Counted from the stretch's first letter, positions 23,558 through 33,087 are shown. The stretch is DNA of 37,431 bases from UBA11612 sp964475755 (GCA_964475755.1 CAYYXR010000030.1:1-37431), one strand, 5' to 3'. Program-made: numbers and translations. Notes: a model not told the origin generated them from the letters alone.

Positions 23558-23620
23558 AATTTTATATTTATTTCCCAATGGGGAGGTGAACGGAACGGCC
23601 CGAGCGGCTATAGTGCGGCG

Positions 23621-25030
23621 ATGGTCCGGTGGATTCTTCCGTCGGTGTTCCTTTTTATTGCAGTTATTGGTGGAGCAGCCGACCTCCGCTCTGAAAGCGC
23701 CGAACACGCAGGCGTCGCCGTCACGGTGCGCCTTGAGGGCGCCATCGGCCCGGCCACAGCCTCATACGTATCGGACGCACTCGACGCAGCGGCGGACCAG
23801 AACGCAGCATTGATCGTCATAAGGATGGACACGCCAGGTGGTCTCGACACATCCATGCGCGAGATTATCCGTAAGATCATTGCCTCGCCGGTTCCCGTCG
23901 CAACATTCGTAAGCCCGTCCGGCGCGCGCGCGGCCAGCGCGGGGACCTATATTCTTTATGCCAGCCACATTTCGGCGATGATGCCTGGCACGAATTTGGG
24001 CGCCGCGACCCCTGTGCAAATCGCAGGCGCACCCGGCCTGCCGCAACCTTCCGACCAACCTGTAAATCCTGACTCTGCGGGCGACGAGCAAACGGCCTCG
24101 GATCCAGCAGGCCCAGAAGGCACATCTGAACAACCGGCTAAGCAACCTTCGAACGCCATGGAAGCGAAAGCGGTCAATGATGCAGTGGCCTACATCAGGT
24201 CGCTTGCGCAAATGCGCGGGCGCAATGCCGAATGGGCGGACTTGGCCGTAAGGGAGGCCGCGAGTTTGTCCGCCGAGGATGCGTTGGAAAAGAACGTCAT
24301 CGATTTGGTCGCCGTCAGCACCACGGACCTTCTTTCTAAAATCGACGGCCGCATCGTAGACGTAAACGGCATGGAGACAGTGCTGGAGAGCAAGGCCCTG
24401 GAAACGACGGCCATTGAACCCGATTGGCGCACAGAACTGCTCGGCGCCATCACCAATCCAAACGTGGCGTTGATTCTGATGATGATCGGCGTCTATGGCC
24501 TGATTTTCGAGTTTATGAATCCTGGCGCGATCTATCCTGGAACGGTTGGCGCGATCTGCCTGATCGTCGGTCTATATGCATTGGCGGCGCTACCCGTGAA
24601 TTACGCCGGCGTCGGATTGGTGGTGCTGGGTATGGTGCTCATGGTTGCCGAGGCCTTTGCGCCCTCGTTCGGCGCACTAGGGATAGGCGGGGCCATCGCA
24701 TTTGTTCTGGGCGCGGCCATTTTTATAGACACCGATGCGGAAGCCTTCTCCATATCCTGGCCCGTTATCGCGGGAACTGCGGCAACCACCCTCGCCTTTT
24801 CTCTGCTTGTGGTGCGAATGGCTATCTCTTCACATGGACGCAAGGTGGTCAGCGGCAAAGAACAGATGATGGATGAAACATGCGTCGTGGTGGACTGGAG
24901 CGGTGCTCAAGGTCACGTTTTCGTCCACGGCGAAAGATGGAGCGCCGAATGTGCCACGCCATTGAGTGAAGGGCAGCATGTGCGCGTTAAGTCCATCAAT
25001 GGTTTAACATTGACCGTCGCGCCCGAATAG
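23621..25030 (+). CDS. Long-form NfeD membrane serine protease (ClpP-like)
   Basis: The product is 469 residues. A signal peptide or anchor (about 1-20) is followed by a ClpP-class protease domain. 'MDTPGGLDTSM' (69-79) starts the oxyanion region, and Ser106 in 'AASAGTYIL' is the likely nucleophile. A lysine in 'AMEAKAVNDAVAYI' (Lys183) is the likely catalytic base. Between them a Pro/Gln/Ser/Glu-rich stretch of about 45 residues (133-179) looks inserted and disordered. Four or five membrane segments follow (about 275-400), then an OB-fold NfeD domain (about 405-469). The family cleaves the C-terminus of its stomatin partner, encoded 28 bases downstream. The ribosome binding site is weak. Confidence 0.92.
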   Translation: MVRWILPSVFLFIAVIGGAADLRSESAEHAGVAVTVRLEGAIGPATASYVSDALDAAADQNAALIVIRMDTPGGLDTSMREIIRKIIASPVPVATFVSPSGARAASAGTYILYASHISAMMPGTNLGAATPVQIAGAPGLPQPSDQPVNPDSAGDEQTASDPAGPEGTSEQPAKQPSNAMEAKAVNDAVAYIRSLAQMRGRNAEWADLAVREAASLSAEDALEKNVIDLVAVSTTDLLSKIDGRIVDVNGMETVLESKALETTAIEPDWRTELLGAITNPNVALILMMIGVYGLIFEFMNPGAIYPGTVGAICLIVGLYALAALPVNYAGVGLVVLGMVLMVAEAFAPSFGALGIGGAIAFVLGAAIFIDTDAEAFSISWPVIAGTAATTLAFSLLVVRMAISSHGRKVVSGKEQMMDETCVVVDWSGAQGHVFVHGERWSAECATPLSEGQHVRVKSINGLTLTVAPE

Positions 25031-25058
25031 GCGCCGGGCACAAGGGAGGAGCGATCTC

Positions 25059-25820
25059 ATGTTTTCGAATTTCGGATTTTATTTTCCGATCATCATTATC
25101 CTTGTTGTCTTCCTCGCCTCGGCGATCAAAATTTTGCGCGAGTACCAAAGAGGCGTCGTCTTTACCCTCGGGCGATTCACCAGCGTCAAAGGCCCGGGCA
25201 TCATCATTCTGATTCCGGTCATCCAGCAGATGGTACGCACCGATTTGCGGACCGTCGCTCACGACGTACCGACGCAAGACGTCATTTCCAAAGACAATGT
25301 GTCGGTTCGCGTGAATGCCGTGCTGTACTTTCGCGTGATCAACCCCGAACGCGCAATTATACAGGTCGAGAATTTCATGGAGGCCACAAGCCAGCTTGCG
25401 CAAACGACCTTAAGATCGGTCTTGGGCAAACATGACCTGGATGAAATGCTGGCAGAGCGAGACAAGCTCAACGCGGATATTCAGGCCATATTGGACACCC
25501 AGACCGATGCCTGGGGAATCAAAGTCGCCAACGTTGAAATCAAACACGTCGATTTGAACGAAAGCATGGTTCGTGCCATTGCGCGTCAGGCTGAGGCTGA
25601 ACGCGAGCGGCGCGCGAAAGTCATCAGCGCCGAGGGCGAGCACCAGGCCGCGCAAAAGCTTCTGGAAGCCGCTGAAATTCTCAGCGGTCGGCCCGAAGCC
25701 ATGCAGCTGCGCTACTTAACCACGCTCAACAATATTGCCGGAGAGCAAAACTCGACCGTCGTCTTCCCGTTTCCGGTTGAGCTCGGTCAAATGCTCACCA
25801 AGCTCAGTTCGAAAGATTAG
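25059..25820 (+). CDS. Stomatin/slipin SPFH protein
   Basis: The product is 253 residues. An N-terminal membrane anchor (about 5-25, 'FYFPIIIILVVFLAS') is followed by an SPFH/Band 7 domain ('EYQRGVVFTLGRF', 'VSVRVNAVLYFRV', 'TTLRSVLGKHDLDEML') and a helical charged coiled-coil region ('RQAEAERERRAKVISAEGE'). Its C-terminus is of the type that NfeD cleaves in archaeal relatives. AAGGGAGGAG upstream of the ATG is a strong ribosome binding site. It forms an operon with nfeD; the pair is thought to maintain membrane microdomains or membrane proteins. Confidence 0.95.
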   Translation: MFSNFGFYFPIIIILVVFLASAIKILREYQRGVVFTLGRFTSVKGPGIIILIPVIQQMVRTDLRTVAHDVPTQDVISKDNVSVRVNAVLYFRVINPERAIIQVENFMEATSQLAQTTLRSVLGKHDLDEMLAERDKLNADIQAILDTQTDAWGIKVANVEIKHVDLNESMVRAIARQAEAERERRAKVISAEGEHQAAQKLLEAAEILSGRPEAMQLRYLTTLNNIAGEQNSTVVFPFPVELGQMLTKLSSKD

Positions 25821-25826
25821 GCGCTT

Positions 25827-28178
25827 CTACCGAACGGTCTCCGGCTTCTTTGTGCCGCCCTTGCCGGAGTTTTTTGAACCGCGCGACTTACCGGAGGCCT
25901 TCGTACTTTTCTTCGGCGGCGCCTTGGCCGCGTTGACGTCAAAGCTGACCTTGTTGTCCTTGATATCGACTTTGACGTGCCCGCCCGTGATCAGATCGCC
26001 AAACAGCAGCTGGTCGGCCAACGGTTTCTTGATTTCCTGCTGAATGACGCGGCCCAAGGGGCGCGCACCCATGCGGGAATCGTAGCCTTTCTTGGACAGC
26101 CAATTTCTCGCGGCGGGCGTAAGCTCGATGGTGACGTTGCGGTCGGACAATTGCCCTTCAAGTTCCATAACGAACTTATCGACAACGCGGCCCACAACCT
26201 CGGGCGGAAGGTTTGCAAAGGTAATGATTGCGTCCAGGCGATTGCGGAACTCGGGCGTGAACATACGCTCGATCGCCTCTTTGTCCTCGCCTTCCCGCGT
26301 CTCCTGGCCAAAGCCGATCGCGTTTTTCGCTAGCTCCGCCGCACCGGCATTCGTCGTCATGATTAGGATGACGTTGCGGAAATTGACGCTCTTGCCGTTG
26401 TGATCAGTCAGTTTGCCGTGATCCATCACCTGCAGAAGAATATTGAACAGGTCCGGGTGGGCTTTCTCAATTTCATCAAGCAGCAGCACGCAATGCGGAT
26501 GTTGATCCACGGCGTCGGTCAAAAGCCCGCCCTGATCAAAACCCACATATCCCGGCGGCGCGCCGATCAGGCGTGATACCGAATGGCGCTCCATGTACTC
26601 GGACATGTCGAAGCGATGCAACTCGACCCCCAAAGACGCCGCCAATTGACGCGCGACTTCCGTCTTGCCGACCCCTGTGGGACCGGAGAACAAATACGAG
26701 CCGATGGGTTTTTCGGGATCGCGCAGCCCGGCGCGTGCCAGCTTGATGGAACTGGACAGCGCAATAATGGCGTCATCCTGCCCAAAGACCATGGTCTTGA
26801 GATCCCGCTCAAGGTTCTCCAGCGACTTCTTGTCGTCCCGCGAGACGGTCTTGGGAGGAACGCGGGCCATTTTCGCCACGACATCCTCAACGTCTTTCAC
26901 CGAAACGACCTTGCGGCGTTTTGACTCGGGCAAAAGCATCCGCGACGCCCCGACCTCGTCAATGACATCGATGGCCTTATCGGGAAGTTTGCGGTCGTTG
27001 ATGTAGCGCGCCGCGAGTTCAACAGCAGTGCGAAGCGCTTCCGCGGTATAGCGCACCCTGTGGTGCTCTTCGTAGTATGGCTTCAAGCCTTTCAGAATCT
27101 TCACCGTATCCTCTATCGACGGCTCGCTAACGTCGATTTTCTGGAAGCGGCGGACCAAGGCGCGGTCCTTTTCGAAATAATTGCGGTATTCCTTGTAAGT
27201 CGTCGATCCGATGCAGCGCAGCGAACCCGATGCCAAGGCGGGCTTCAGCAAATTAGATGCATCCATTGCTCCGCCGGATGTTGCGCCGGCGCCTATGACG
27301 GTATGAATTTCGTCGATGAACAACACCGCGCCTTCCAGGCCCTCCAACTCTGAGATGACCGCTTTCAGGCGTTCCTCAAAATCACCGCGGTACCGCGTAC
27401 CCGCAAGCAGCGAGCCCATGTCCAATGCAAAAATCGTCGCATCGTGGAGAACTTCCGGAACGTCCTTGTTGATAATGCGGCGCGCGAGACCTTCGGCGAT
27501 GGCCGTTTTGCCCACGCCGGCGTCGCCGACATACAACGGATTATTCTTTGTCCTGCGGCACAAAATTTGAATTGTCCGCTCGATTTCCTTTTCGCGACCG
27601 ATGAGCGGGTCGATCTTACCGGCTTTGGCTTTCTCATTGAGGTCGACGCAATATGCCGTCAGAGCTTCCCGACCTTTCTTGACGGTCTCTTCCGATTTAG
27701 CCTCCTGATCGGCGCCATGCACCGTGCGCCGCTCGGTCGCGCCGCCGCGCTTCGCAATACCGTGGGATATGTAGTTCACCGCATCCAGGCGGGTCATGTC
27801 CTGGGTTTGCAGGAAATATACGGCGTGGCTTTCCCGCTCGGAAAACAGCGCCACGAGCACGTTCGCGCCGGTCACCTCTTCGCGGCCGGACGATTGCACG
27901 TGAATCGCGGCGCGTTGGACGACACGTTGGAAACCTGCCGTAGGCTTTGGGTCCTCGACAATCAGCGAAACGATGTCATTGAGTTCGTCATTGAGAAATT
28001 CAGCGATCTTGGCGCGTAATTCTTCGATATCGATGTTGCAGGCGCGCATGACGGCAACGGCGTCATCGTCGTCACACAACGCAAGAAGGAGATGTTCCAG
28101 GGTCGCAAACTCGTGACGGCGCTCGGCCGCGGCGGCCAGCGCAACATGGAGGGTTTTTTCAAGGTTCTGAGACAACAT
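25827..28178 (-). CDS. clpA: ATP-dependent Clp protease ATP-binding subunit ClpA
   Basis: The product is 783 residues from the ATG at 28176-28178 (a TTG two codons upstream is not needed). It is a hexameric unfoldase feeding ClpP. Features are an N-terminal double Clp-N domain (1-140), first AAA module with Walker A 'GDAGVGKTAIAEG' and 'LFIDEIHTVIGAG', second module with 'GPTGVGKTEVAR' and 'LLDEIEKAHPD', and a C-terminal D2-small domain. The ClpP-docking loop of the IGF/IGL type falls in 'NAIGFGQE'. The last 35 residues are a Lys/Ser/Gly-rich tail not present in E. coli ClpA. It is preceded by clpS, the adaptor gene, and converges on the stomatin gene with six bases between stops. Confidence 0.95.
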   Translation of the reverse strand: MLSQNLEKTLHVALAAAAERRHEFATLEHLLLALCDDDDAVAVMRACNIDIEELRAKIAEFLNDELNDIVSLIVEDPKPTAGFQRVVQRAAIHVQSSGREEVTGANVLVALFSERESHAVYFLQTQDMTRLDAVNYISHGIAKRGGATERRTVHGADQEAKSEETVKKGREALTAYCVDLNEKAKAGKIDPLIGREKEIERTIQILCRRTKNNPLYVGDAGVGKTAIAEGLARRIINKDVPEVLHDATIFALDMGSLLAGTRYRGDFEERLKAVISELEGLEGAVLFIDEIHTVIGAGATSGGAMDASNLLKPALASGSLRCIGSTTYKEYRNYFEKDRALVRRFQKIDVSEPSIEDTVKILKGLKPYYEEHHRVRYTAEALRTAVELAARYINDRKLPDKAIDVIDEVGASRMLLPESKRRKVVSVKDVEDVVAKMARVPPKTVSRDDKKSLENLERDLKTMVFGQDDAIIALSSSIKLARAGLRDPEKPIGSYLFSGPTGVGKTEVARQLAASLGVELHRFDMSEYMERHSVSRLIGAPPGYVGFDQGGLLTDAVDQHPHCVLLLDEIEKAHPDLFNILLQVMDHGKLTDHNGKSVNFRNVILIMTTNAGAAELAKNAIGFGQETREGEDKEAIERMFTPEFRNRLDAIITFANLPPEVVGRVVDKFVMELEGQLSDRNVTIELTPAARNWLSKKGYDSRMGARPLGRVIQQEIKKPLADQLLFGDLITGGHVKVDIKDNKVSFDVNAAKAPPKKSTKASGKSRGSKNSGKGGTKKPETVR

Positions 28179-28280
28179 GGACAACGGGCCCTATCCTTTC
28201 TTCTCACACGCCAATAACGCGGCGCGGGGCCAAAGCCCCTGTAAAAATAGTAGCTGCGGGCCCCTCCTTCAAATCCGCCT

Positions 28281-28610
28281 CTACTCCTTCTCCAACGTAC
28301 ACTGCAACGGATGCTGGTTCTTTCGCGCCAGTTCCATGGTCTGGTTTACTTTTGTTTCGGCGATCTCAAAGGTAAACACGCCGCATACGCCCACACCTTT
28401 TTGGTGAACGTGGAGCATAATTTGTGTTGCCTCTTCGGTGCTCTTTCCAAAGTACCGCTCCAAGACATGCACGACAAACTCCATCGGCGTGTAGTCATCA
28501 TTGAGCATCAGCACCTTGTACATGGACGGCTTTTTGACTTTGGGACGCGACTTGACGACCACACCCGTATTGATGCGTTCATCGTTTCCGTCCTTATCGT
28601 CATCCGTCAT
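28281..28610 (-). CDS. clpS: ClpA adaptor protein ClpS
   Basis: The product is 109 residues from the ATG at 28608-28610. A longer frame to 28682 is open but gives an N-terminus unlike the family. ClpS delivers N-end-rule substrates to ClpAP. The N-degron pocket residues are present: 'MLNDDYTPMEFV' (Asn-Asp-Asp and Met) and 'MLHVHQKGVG' (His). The unstructured acidic N-terminus that enters ClpA is short and charged. It is about 100 bases upstream of clpA on the same strand. Confidence 0.95.
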   Translation of the reverse strand: MTDDDKDGNDERINTGVVVKSRPKVKKPSMYKVLMLNDDYTPMEFVVHVLERYFGKSTEEATQIMLHVHQKGVGVCGVFTFEIAETKVNQTMELARKNQHPLQCTLEKE

Positions 28611-29095
28611 TCGAATCTCGTGAAGCGGGCGGTCATAGGCCGCTGACGATGCGATGGGTAAGATTTTAAAAAAACTCTTCATGTTCTGACACTTAGCGGC
28701 CCAAATGCGGTCCAGTTGCTCAACCGGACGAGGTTACCACCTCGGTGGTTAAGTATAGGTATGCGCGAATTCGCCGCCAATCCTGCTCGTCTTCCTTTCA
28801 GCATTTTCTCAGCCCTTTCGGGCATGAATTGGCCCACTTCGCAGGGTCCTAATTCTCCCAAAAAATAATAAGCGATAATTAATGTGGGTAAAAGTTCATA
28901 AAATTCAATACGATGGTCTAACTGCCTGTGGACAGTTTGTCCGGAAACGCGTAAATTTATTTCAAGAAAAGCCGAAGAATCGGCTCCCGAATGTCCCTTC
29001 ATCGGGCATGACGAGGTAAAGGGCCAGGCGTAGAAAGTTACCCACAGGTGCAAACCTTTGGGTTGGGTTTTGGCTTTGGTTTGGGGAACTCTCGA
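28611..29095. promoter_or_regulatory. Divergent clpS / dacA intergenic region
   Basis: About 480 bases without a credible gene; a 124-residue minus-strand frame here looks like noise. It holds several small structures. The near-palindrome ACCACC-TC-GGTGGT is at 28736-28749. Two inverted copies of TTACCCACA, one mismatch from a DnaA box, are at 28883-28891 and 29038-29046. A hairpin GCCGA-AGAA-TCGGC lies at 28971-28984, and on the minus strand it is followed by UUUUCUU. An AT-rich core at 28860-28915 probably holds the promoters, but no single -35/-10 pair was convincing. Confidence 0.45.
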
Positions 29096-30319
29096 ATGGG
29101 GATTCGCGCCATTTTATTGCGGGCCGCTATCGCGATTCTTGTCGCCGCCTTGCCGGCGGCAGCGTTTGCCGCAAACAAGTATTCTTCCATTGTCGTCGAT
29201 GCCGACACCGGTCGCGTCGTTCATGAAGCGTATGCGGACGGCGAGCGCTTTCCCGCTTCGCTCACAAAAATGATGACGCTCTACCTGCTGTTCGAAGCCA
29301 TAGAGAACGGCGAGGCCAAAATGGACACGGAAATGAAAGTGTCCTCACGTGCCGCTGGACAAGCCCCGTCCCGTCTCGGTCTTCGCAGTGGCTCGACCAT
29401 TTCAGTTGAGGACGCGATCAACGCCCTGGTGACGAAATCGGCAAACGACGTTGCCGCAGTGGTCGCTGAACACCTCGGCGGCAAAGAATATTTATTCGCC
29501 ATTCAAATGACCGACAAAGCGCGCGCACTGGGCATGGCGAACACATCGTTCCGCAATGCCTCCGGCTTGCCGAACTCAAGACAGGTCTCGACTGCGCGGG
29601 ACATGGCTATTTTGTCCGCACGCCTGTTCAAGGATTTTCCGCAGTATTACGCGTATTTCTCGCGTCCCAGCTTCAAGTACAGCGGCCGGACCTACAAGTC
29701 TCACAACAATCTGCTCGAAAATTACAAAGGTGCGGACGGTATTAAGACAGGCTACACCCGTGCTTCCGGTTTTAATCTAGCCGCGTCTGCGGAAAGAGAC
29801 GGTCATCGCCTGATTGGCGTTGTCTTAGGCGGTAAAAGTGTGCGCACGCGCGACCAGCACCTTGCCGATTTGTTGGACAAGGGATTTGCAATCATCACCG
29901 AAACGCCTGAGTCGCTGATCGTCGCCGACCGTATTGAAGCCCTTCAAGAGGACTTCATTGCAGCCAGCCTGGAAAAGGCGAGCCTGAGCCGGGCAGCAGG
30001 CGACATCAATGACGACCCCGACAAAATTCCGACCTGGGTTATCGTCGAGGAAACATGGGGCATTCAGATCGGCGCCTTCAGCCTGCAAAGCACAGCACAA
30101 ACCGTGGCGGATAAGGCGGTCAAAAAGTTGGAGGAATACGGCGACTTGCGCGCCGTCACCGAGCGTGTCCGCACCAAGGGTCGCACGCTGTACCGGGCCC
30201 GGATTTTGGGACTTGAGCGCCGCGATCTGGTACGCGCGTGCTCTATTGTCGTGCCAAGAAATATGGATGACTGTCTCGCCGTTCGTCCCGGCACCACCAA
30301 GCTCGCCGCCAACTACTGA
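29096..30319 (+). CDS. dacA: D-alanyl-D-alanine carboxypeptidase with SPOR domain
   Basis: The product is 407 residues from the ATG at 29096, with GGGGAA eight bases upstream; a GTG at 29048 is rejected because it would place a Phe/Gly-rich stretch before the signal peptide. The signal peptide ends near 'AAFAA' (22-26). Penicillin-binding motifs are SLTK (55-58), SAN (115-117) and KTG (217-219), so it removes the terminal D-Ala from peptidoglycan stems in the periplasm. The C-terminal part (about 327-405, 'WGIQIGAFSLQSTAQ') is a SPOR domain, which targets septal peptidoglycan lacking stem peptides. This domain pair is common in alphaproteobacteria. It converges on the phosphohexomutase gene. 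Confidence 0.93.
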   Translation: MGIRAILLRAAIAILVAALPAAAFAANKYSSIVVDADTGRVVHEAYADGERFPASLTKMMTLYLLFEAIENGEAKMDTEMKVSSRAAGQAPSRLGLRSGSTISVEDAINALVTKSANDVAAVVAEHLGGKEYLFAIQMTDKARALGMANTSFRNASGLPNSRQVSTARDMAILSARLFKDFPQYYAYFSRPSFKYSGRTYKSHNNLLENYKGADGIKTGYTRASGFNLAASAERDGHRLIGVVLGGKSVRTRDQHLADLLDKGFAIITETPESLIVADRIEALQEDFIAASLEKASLSRAAGDINDDPDKIPTWVIVEETWGIQIGAFSLQSTAQTVADKAVKKLEEYGDLRAVTERVRTKGRTLYRARILGLERRDLVRACSIVVPRNMDDCLAVRPGTTKLAANY

Positions 30320-30329
30320 GCACTCGTCC

Positions 30330-31727
30330 CTAGTGGCCGACTGATTCCTCGGGCAAATCGAGCCCGCTGGCTTTCAATTGCTCGGACAACTGTGCTTTGA
30401 GGCTTTCCAAATTGGCTTCGGACTCCGCTTCGGCGCGTGCCACAAGTACCGCCTGGGTGTTGGAAGCCCGCAATAGCCACCAACCGCCCTTCCCCGACAC
30501 ACGCACGCCATCAATGTCATTCACGGTCGCGCCGGACTTAGCCAGCCGCGCCTTGACCTCGGTGATCACCTCGAATTTGCGCTCGTCGGGACACGGAAAC
30601 CTAAGTTCCGGCGTATTGATAAGTGTCGGAAACCGGTCATAACGCGCGATCAGGTCAAAGTCCGGATTGCTTGCCATGATACTCAGGAACCGCACGGCGA
30701 CATAAACGGCATCGTCAAAACCGTAGAACGTGTCCGCAAAGAAAATATGCCCGCTCATCTCTCCGGCCAACGGCGATTTGGTTTCCGCCATTTTATTTTT
30801 AATTAGCGAATGGCCCGTCTTCCACATAAGGGCGTTGCCCCCCATGCGCCCGACTTCGTCAAACAAAGCCTGACTGGCTTTTACGTCGGCAATGATCGTC
30901 GCACCGGGATGCGATGAAAGCACGTCCTCGGCCAGGATCTGCATAATTTGATCCCCCCAGAGAATGCGTCCCTTTCCATCAACGACGCCGATACGGTCTG
31001 CATCACCATCGAAGGCAAAACCAACGTCCGCTTTTTCGGCTTTGACACGCTCAATCAGCTGTTCGAGGTTTTTCGGCACGGTCGGATCGGGATGGTGCGC
31101 TGGAAAGGTGCCGTCGATGGCGCCGTTCAGAACAACGTGCTTCCCCGGCAAGCGATCTACCAAGGCCGAGACAGCCTCTCCGCCAGCGCCGTTGCCAGGG
31201 TCCCACACCGCTGTCAAATCCCGCGACCCGGTGAAATCTTTCAGAAGCCGCTCAATGTAATCCGCGAAGACCGGCCGTTCAGTGGCGTTGCCATTTCCGG
31301 ATACAACGTCCCCGGCAACGGCCATATCTCCCAGTTTTTTGATATCGGCCCCAAAAAACGGCTTCTTGCCAAGCATCATCTTGAAGCCGTTGTGGGTGGG
31401 CGGGTTGTGCGAGCCCGTCACCATCACGCCGCCCGCGGCGCCGGTTTCAAACGTCGCGTAGTACAGCATGGGCGTCGGCCCACGCCCGATCCGGTCCACA
31501 TCCACACCCGCTTCTGTCAGCCCCCGCACGAGCGCGGCCTCCATATCGGGTGAACTCAGTCTGCCGTCATAGCCGACGCACACGCGTGCGCCGCCATTGC
31601 GTTTAACGACCGTTCCGAACAAGCGTCCCACCGCATAAGCGTCTTCGGCAGACAAAGTTTCACCAACAATGCCGCGAATATCGTATTTGCGAAGGACCGA
31701 TGAATGGAAAGTATGTTTGAACGTCAT
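30330..31727 (-). CDS. Phosphomannomutase/phosphoglucomutase
   Basis: The product is 465 residues, of the AlgC/PgmG bifunctional type. The active-site Ser106 lies in 'TGSHNPP' (104-110), the metal loop is DGDADR (240-245), the sugar-specificity loop is the 'GEMSGH' region, and the phosphate-binding C-terminus contains 'RASNTQ'. It interconverts glucose-6-phosphate with glucose-1-phosphate and mannose-6-phosphate with mannose-1-phosphate. With galU and ugd directly upstream on the same strand (17-base gap to ugd), it completes a path from glucose-6-phosphate to UDP-glucuronate. The gene symbol is left open because algC, manB and pgm are all used for this family. Confidence 0.93.
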   Translation of the reverse strand: MTFKHTFHSSVLRKYDIRGIVGETLSAEDAYAVGRLFGTVVKRNGGARVCVGYDGRLSSPDMEAALVRGLTEAGVDVDRIGRGPTPMLYYATFETGAAGGVMVTGSHNPPTHNGFKMMLGKKPFFGADIKKLGDMAVAGDVVSGNGNATERPVFADYIERLLKDFTGSRDLTAVWDPGNGAGGEAVSALVDRLPGKHVVLNGAIDGTFPAHHPDPTVPKNLEQLIERVKAEKADVGFAFDGDADRIGVVDGKGRILWGDQIMQILAEDVLSSHPGATIIADVKASQALFDEVGRMGGNALMWKTGHSLIKNKMAETKSPLAGEMSGHIFFADTFYGFDDAVYVAVRFLSIMASNPDFDLIARYDRFPTLINTPELRFPCPDERKFEVITEVKARLAKSGATVNDIDGVRVSGKGGWWLLRASNTQAVLVARAEAESEANLESLKAQLSEQLKASGLDLPEESVGH

Positions 31728-31744
31728 GATGTGTATTGGCGCAT

Positions 31745-33055
31745 TTAAGCAGAAGGCCGCCCGACGCTGGTGTAGCTAAAGCCCGCGGCTTTCATGTCGG
31801 ACGGTGAATACACATTGCGAAGATCGATAATGTTCGGGTTTTTCAGCAACGTCTTGGCTCTCTCGAAGTCGAGATTGCGGAACTGATTCCATTCCGTCAG
31901 CAACACGGCCGCATCGGCACCCTTCATGGCATCGTAGGCATCTTCACAATACGTAACATCGGCGAGAAGGTTGGCCGCCTCTTTCATTCCCTCGGGATCA
32001 TAAGCGCGAATGGACGCGCCGGCTTTTTGCAGCGCCGGTATTATGGCCAGACTTGCAGAATCGCGCATATCGTCGGTATTCGGTTTAAATGTAAGGCCCA
32101 AGATAGCCAGCGTCTTGCCTTTGACGTCCCCACCACATGCGCCGATGATCTTTTCCGCCATGCGTGTCTTGCGGCGTTCATTCACATCGACAACGGTTTC
32201 AATGATGCGTAACGGTGATCCTGAATCCTGCGCTGTTTTCACCAAAGCCAACGTATCTTTTGGGAAGCAGGACCCGCCGTAGCCCGGACCGGGATGCAGG
32301 AATTTCCGCCCGATGCGTCCGTCCAATCCAATACCGCGTGAGACGTCATGAACGTTCGCGCCGACCTTTTCACAAAGGTCGGCGATTTCATTGATGAAGG
32401 TGATCTTGGTCGCCAAAAACGTGTTTGCCGCATACTTGATCATTTCCGACGTCTCCAGCGACGTGAACAAAATCGGCGTCTCGATCAGGTACAGCACTCT
32501 ATACAGCTGACGCATGACCTTCTGTGCGCGCTCGGTTTCCGCCCCAATCACCACGCGGTCCGGACGCATGAAATCGTTGATGGCCGATCCTTCGCGCAAG
32601 AACTCTGGGTTTGAGGCCACGTCAAATTCCAGATCGGGGCGCGCCGTATTGATGATTTTTTCGACTTGGCGGCCCGTGCCTACCGGCACCGTGGACTTGG
32701 TCACCACGACGGCGTAACCGCTCATATGTCCGGCAATGTCCATCGCCGCTCCGTAAACATAAGAAAGGTCGGCGTGGCCGTCGCCGCGCCGGCTCGGCGT
32801 TCCCACGGCAATAAAAATGGCATCGGCGCCCGCGATCGCGGCCTGTAAATCCGTTGTGAAAACCAGCCGGCCCGCCTCGACATTTCCTCTGACCAGTTCG
32901 TCCAGGCCCGGCTCATAGATCGGAATTTCGCCTTTCTTCAGCCGCTCGATTTTGCTCTCGTCGCGATCAACGCAGGTGACGTTCACCCCGAATTCGGCAA
33001 AGCAGGCCCCAGACACCAGCCCCACGTATCCTGTGCCGATCATCGCTATGCGCAT
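31745..33055 (-). CDS. ugd: UDP-glucose 6-dehydrogenase
   Basis: The product is 436 residues. It oxidises UDP-glucose to UDP-glucuronate with two NAD+. The N-terminal Rossmann motif is GTGYVGL (7-13), and the catalytic Cys263 lies in 'GYGGSCFPKD'. 'KSTVPVGTGRQ' and 'FLREGSAINDF' are conserved, and the C-terminal UDP-binding domain is complete. GAGG lies seven bases before the ATG. UDP-glucuronate is a precursor of acidic exopolysaccharide and of modified lipid A, so the gene points to surface polysaccharide synthesis, although no glycosyltransferase genes are in view. Confidence 0.96.
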   Translation of the reverse strand: MRIAMIGTGYVGLVSGACFAEFGVNVTCVDRDESKIERLKKGEIPIYEPGLDELVRGNVEAGRLVFTTDLQAAIAGADAIFIAVGTPSRRGDGHADLSYVYGAAMDIAGHMSGYAVVVTKSTVPVGTGRQVEKIINTARPDLEFDVASNPEFLREGSAINDFMRPDRVVIGAETERAQKVMRQLYRVLYLIETPILFTSLETSEMIKYAANTFLATKITFINEIADLCEKVGANVHDVSRGIGLDGRIGRKFLHPGPGYGGSCFPKDTLALVKTAQDSGSPLRIIETVVDVNERRKTRMAEKIIGACGGDVKGKTLAILGLTFKPNTDDMRDSASLAIIPALQKAGASIRAYDPEGMKEAANLLADVTYCEDAYDAMKGADAAVLLTEWNQFRNLDFERAKTLLKNPNIIDLRNVYSPSDMKAAGFSYTSVGRPSA

Positions 33056-33087
33056 TGAATACCTCTAGCGCTAAATAGTTTCATTGT

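Noticed and set aside
28883..29046. DnaA-box-like copies considered as a replication origin
   Set aside because: Only two near matches with one mismatch each, no dnaA, dnaN or parAB nearby, and ordinary gene content.
28679..29053. 124-residue minus-strand open frame in the clpS-dacA gap
   Set aside because: Composition and lack of a ribosome binding site or family pattern make it unlikely to be a gene.
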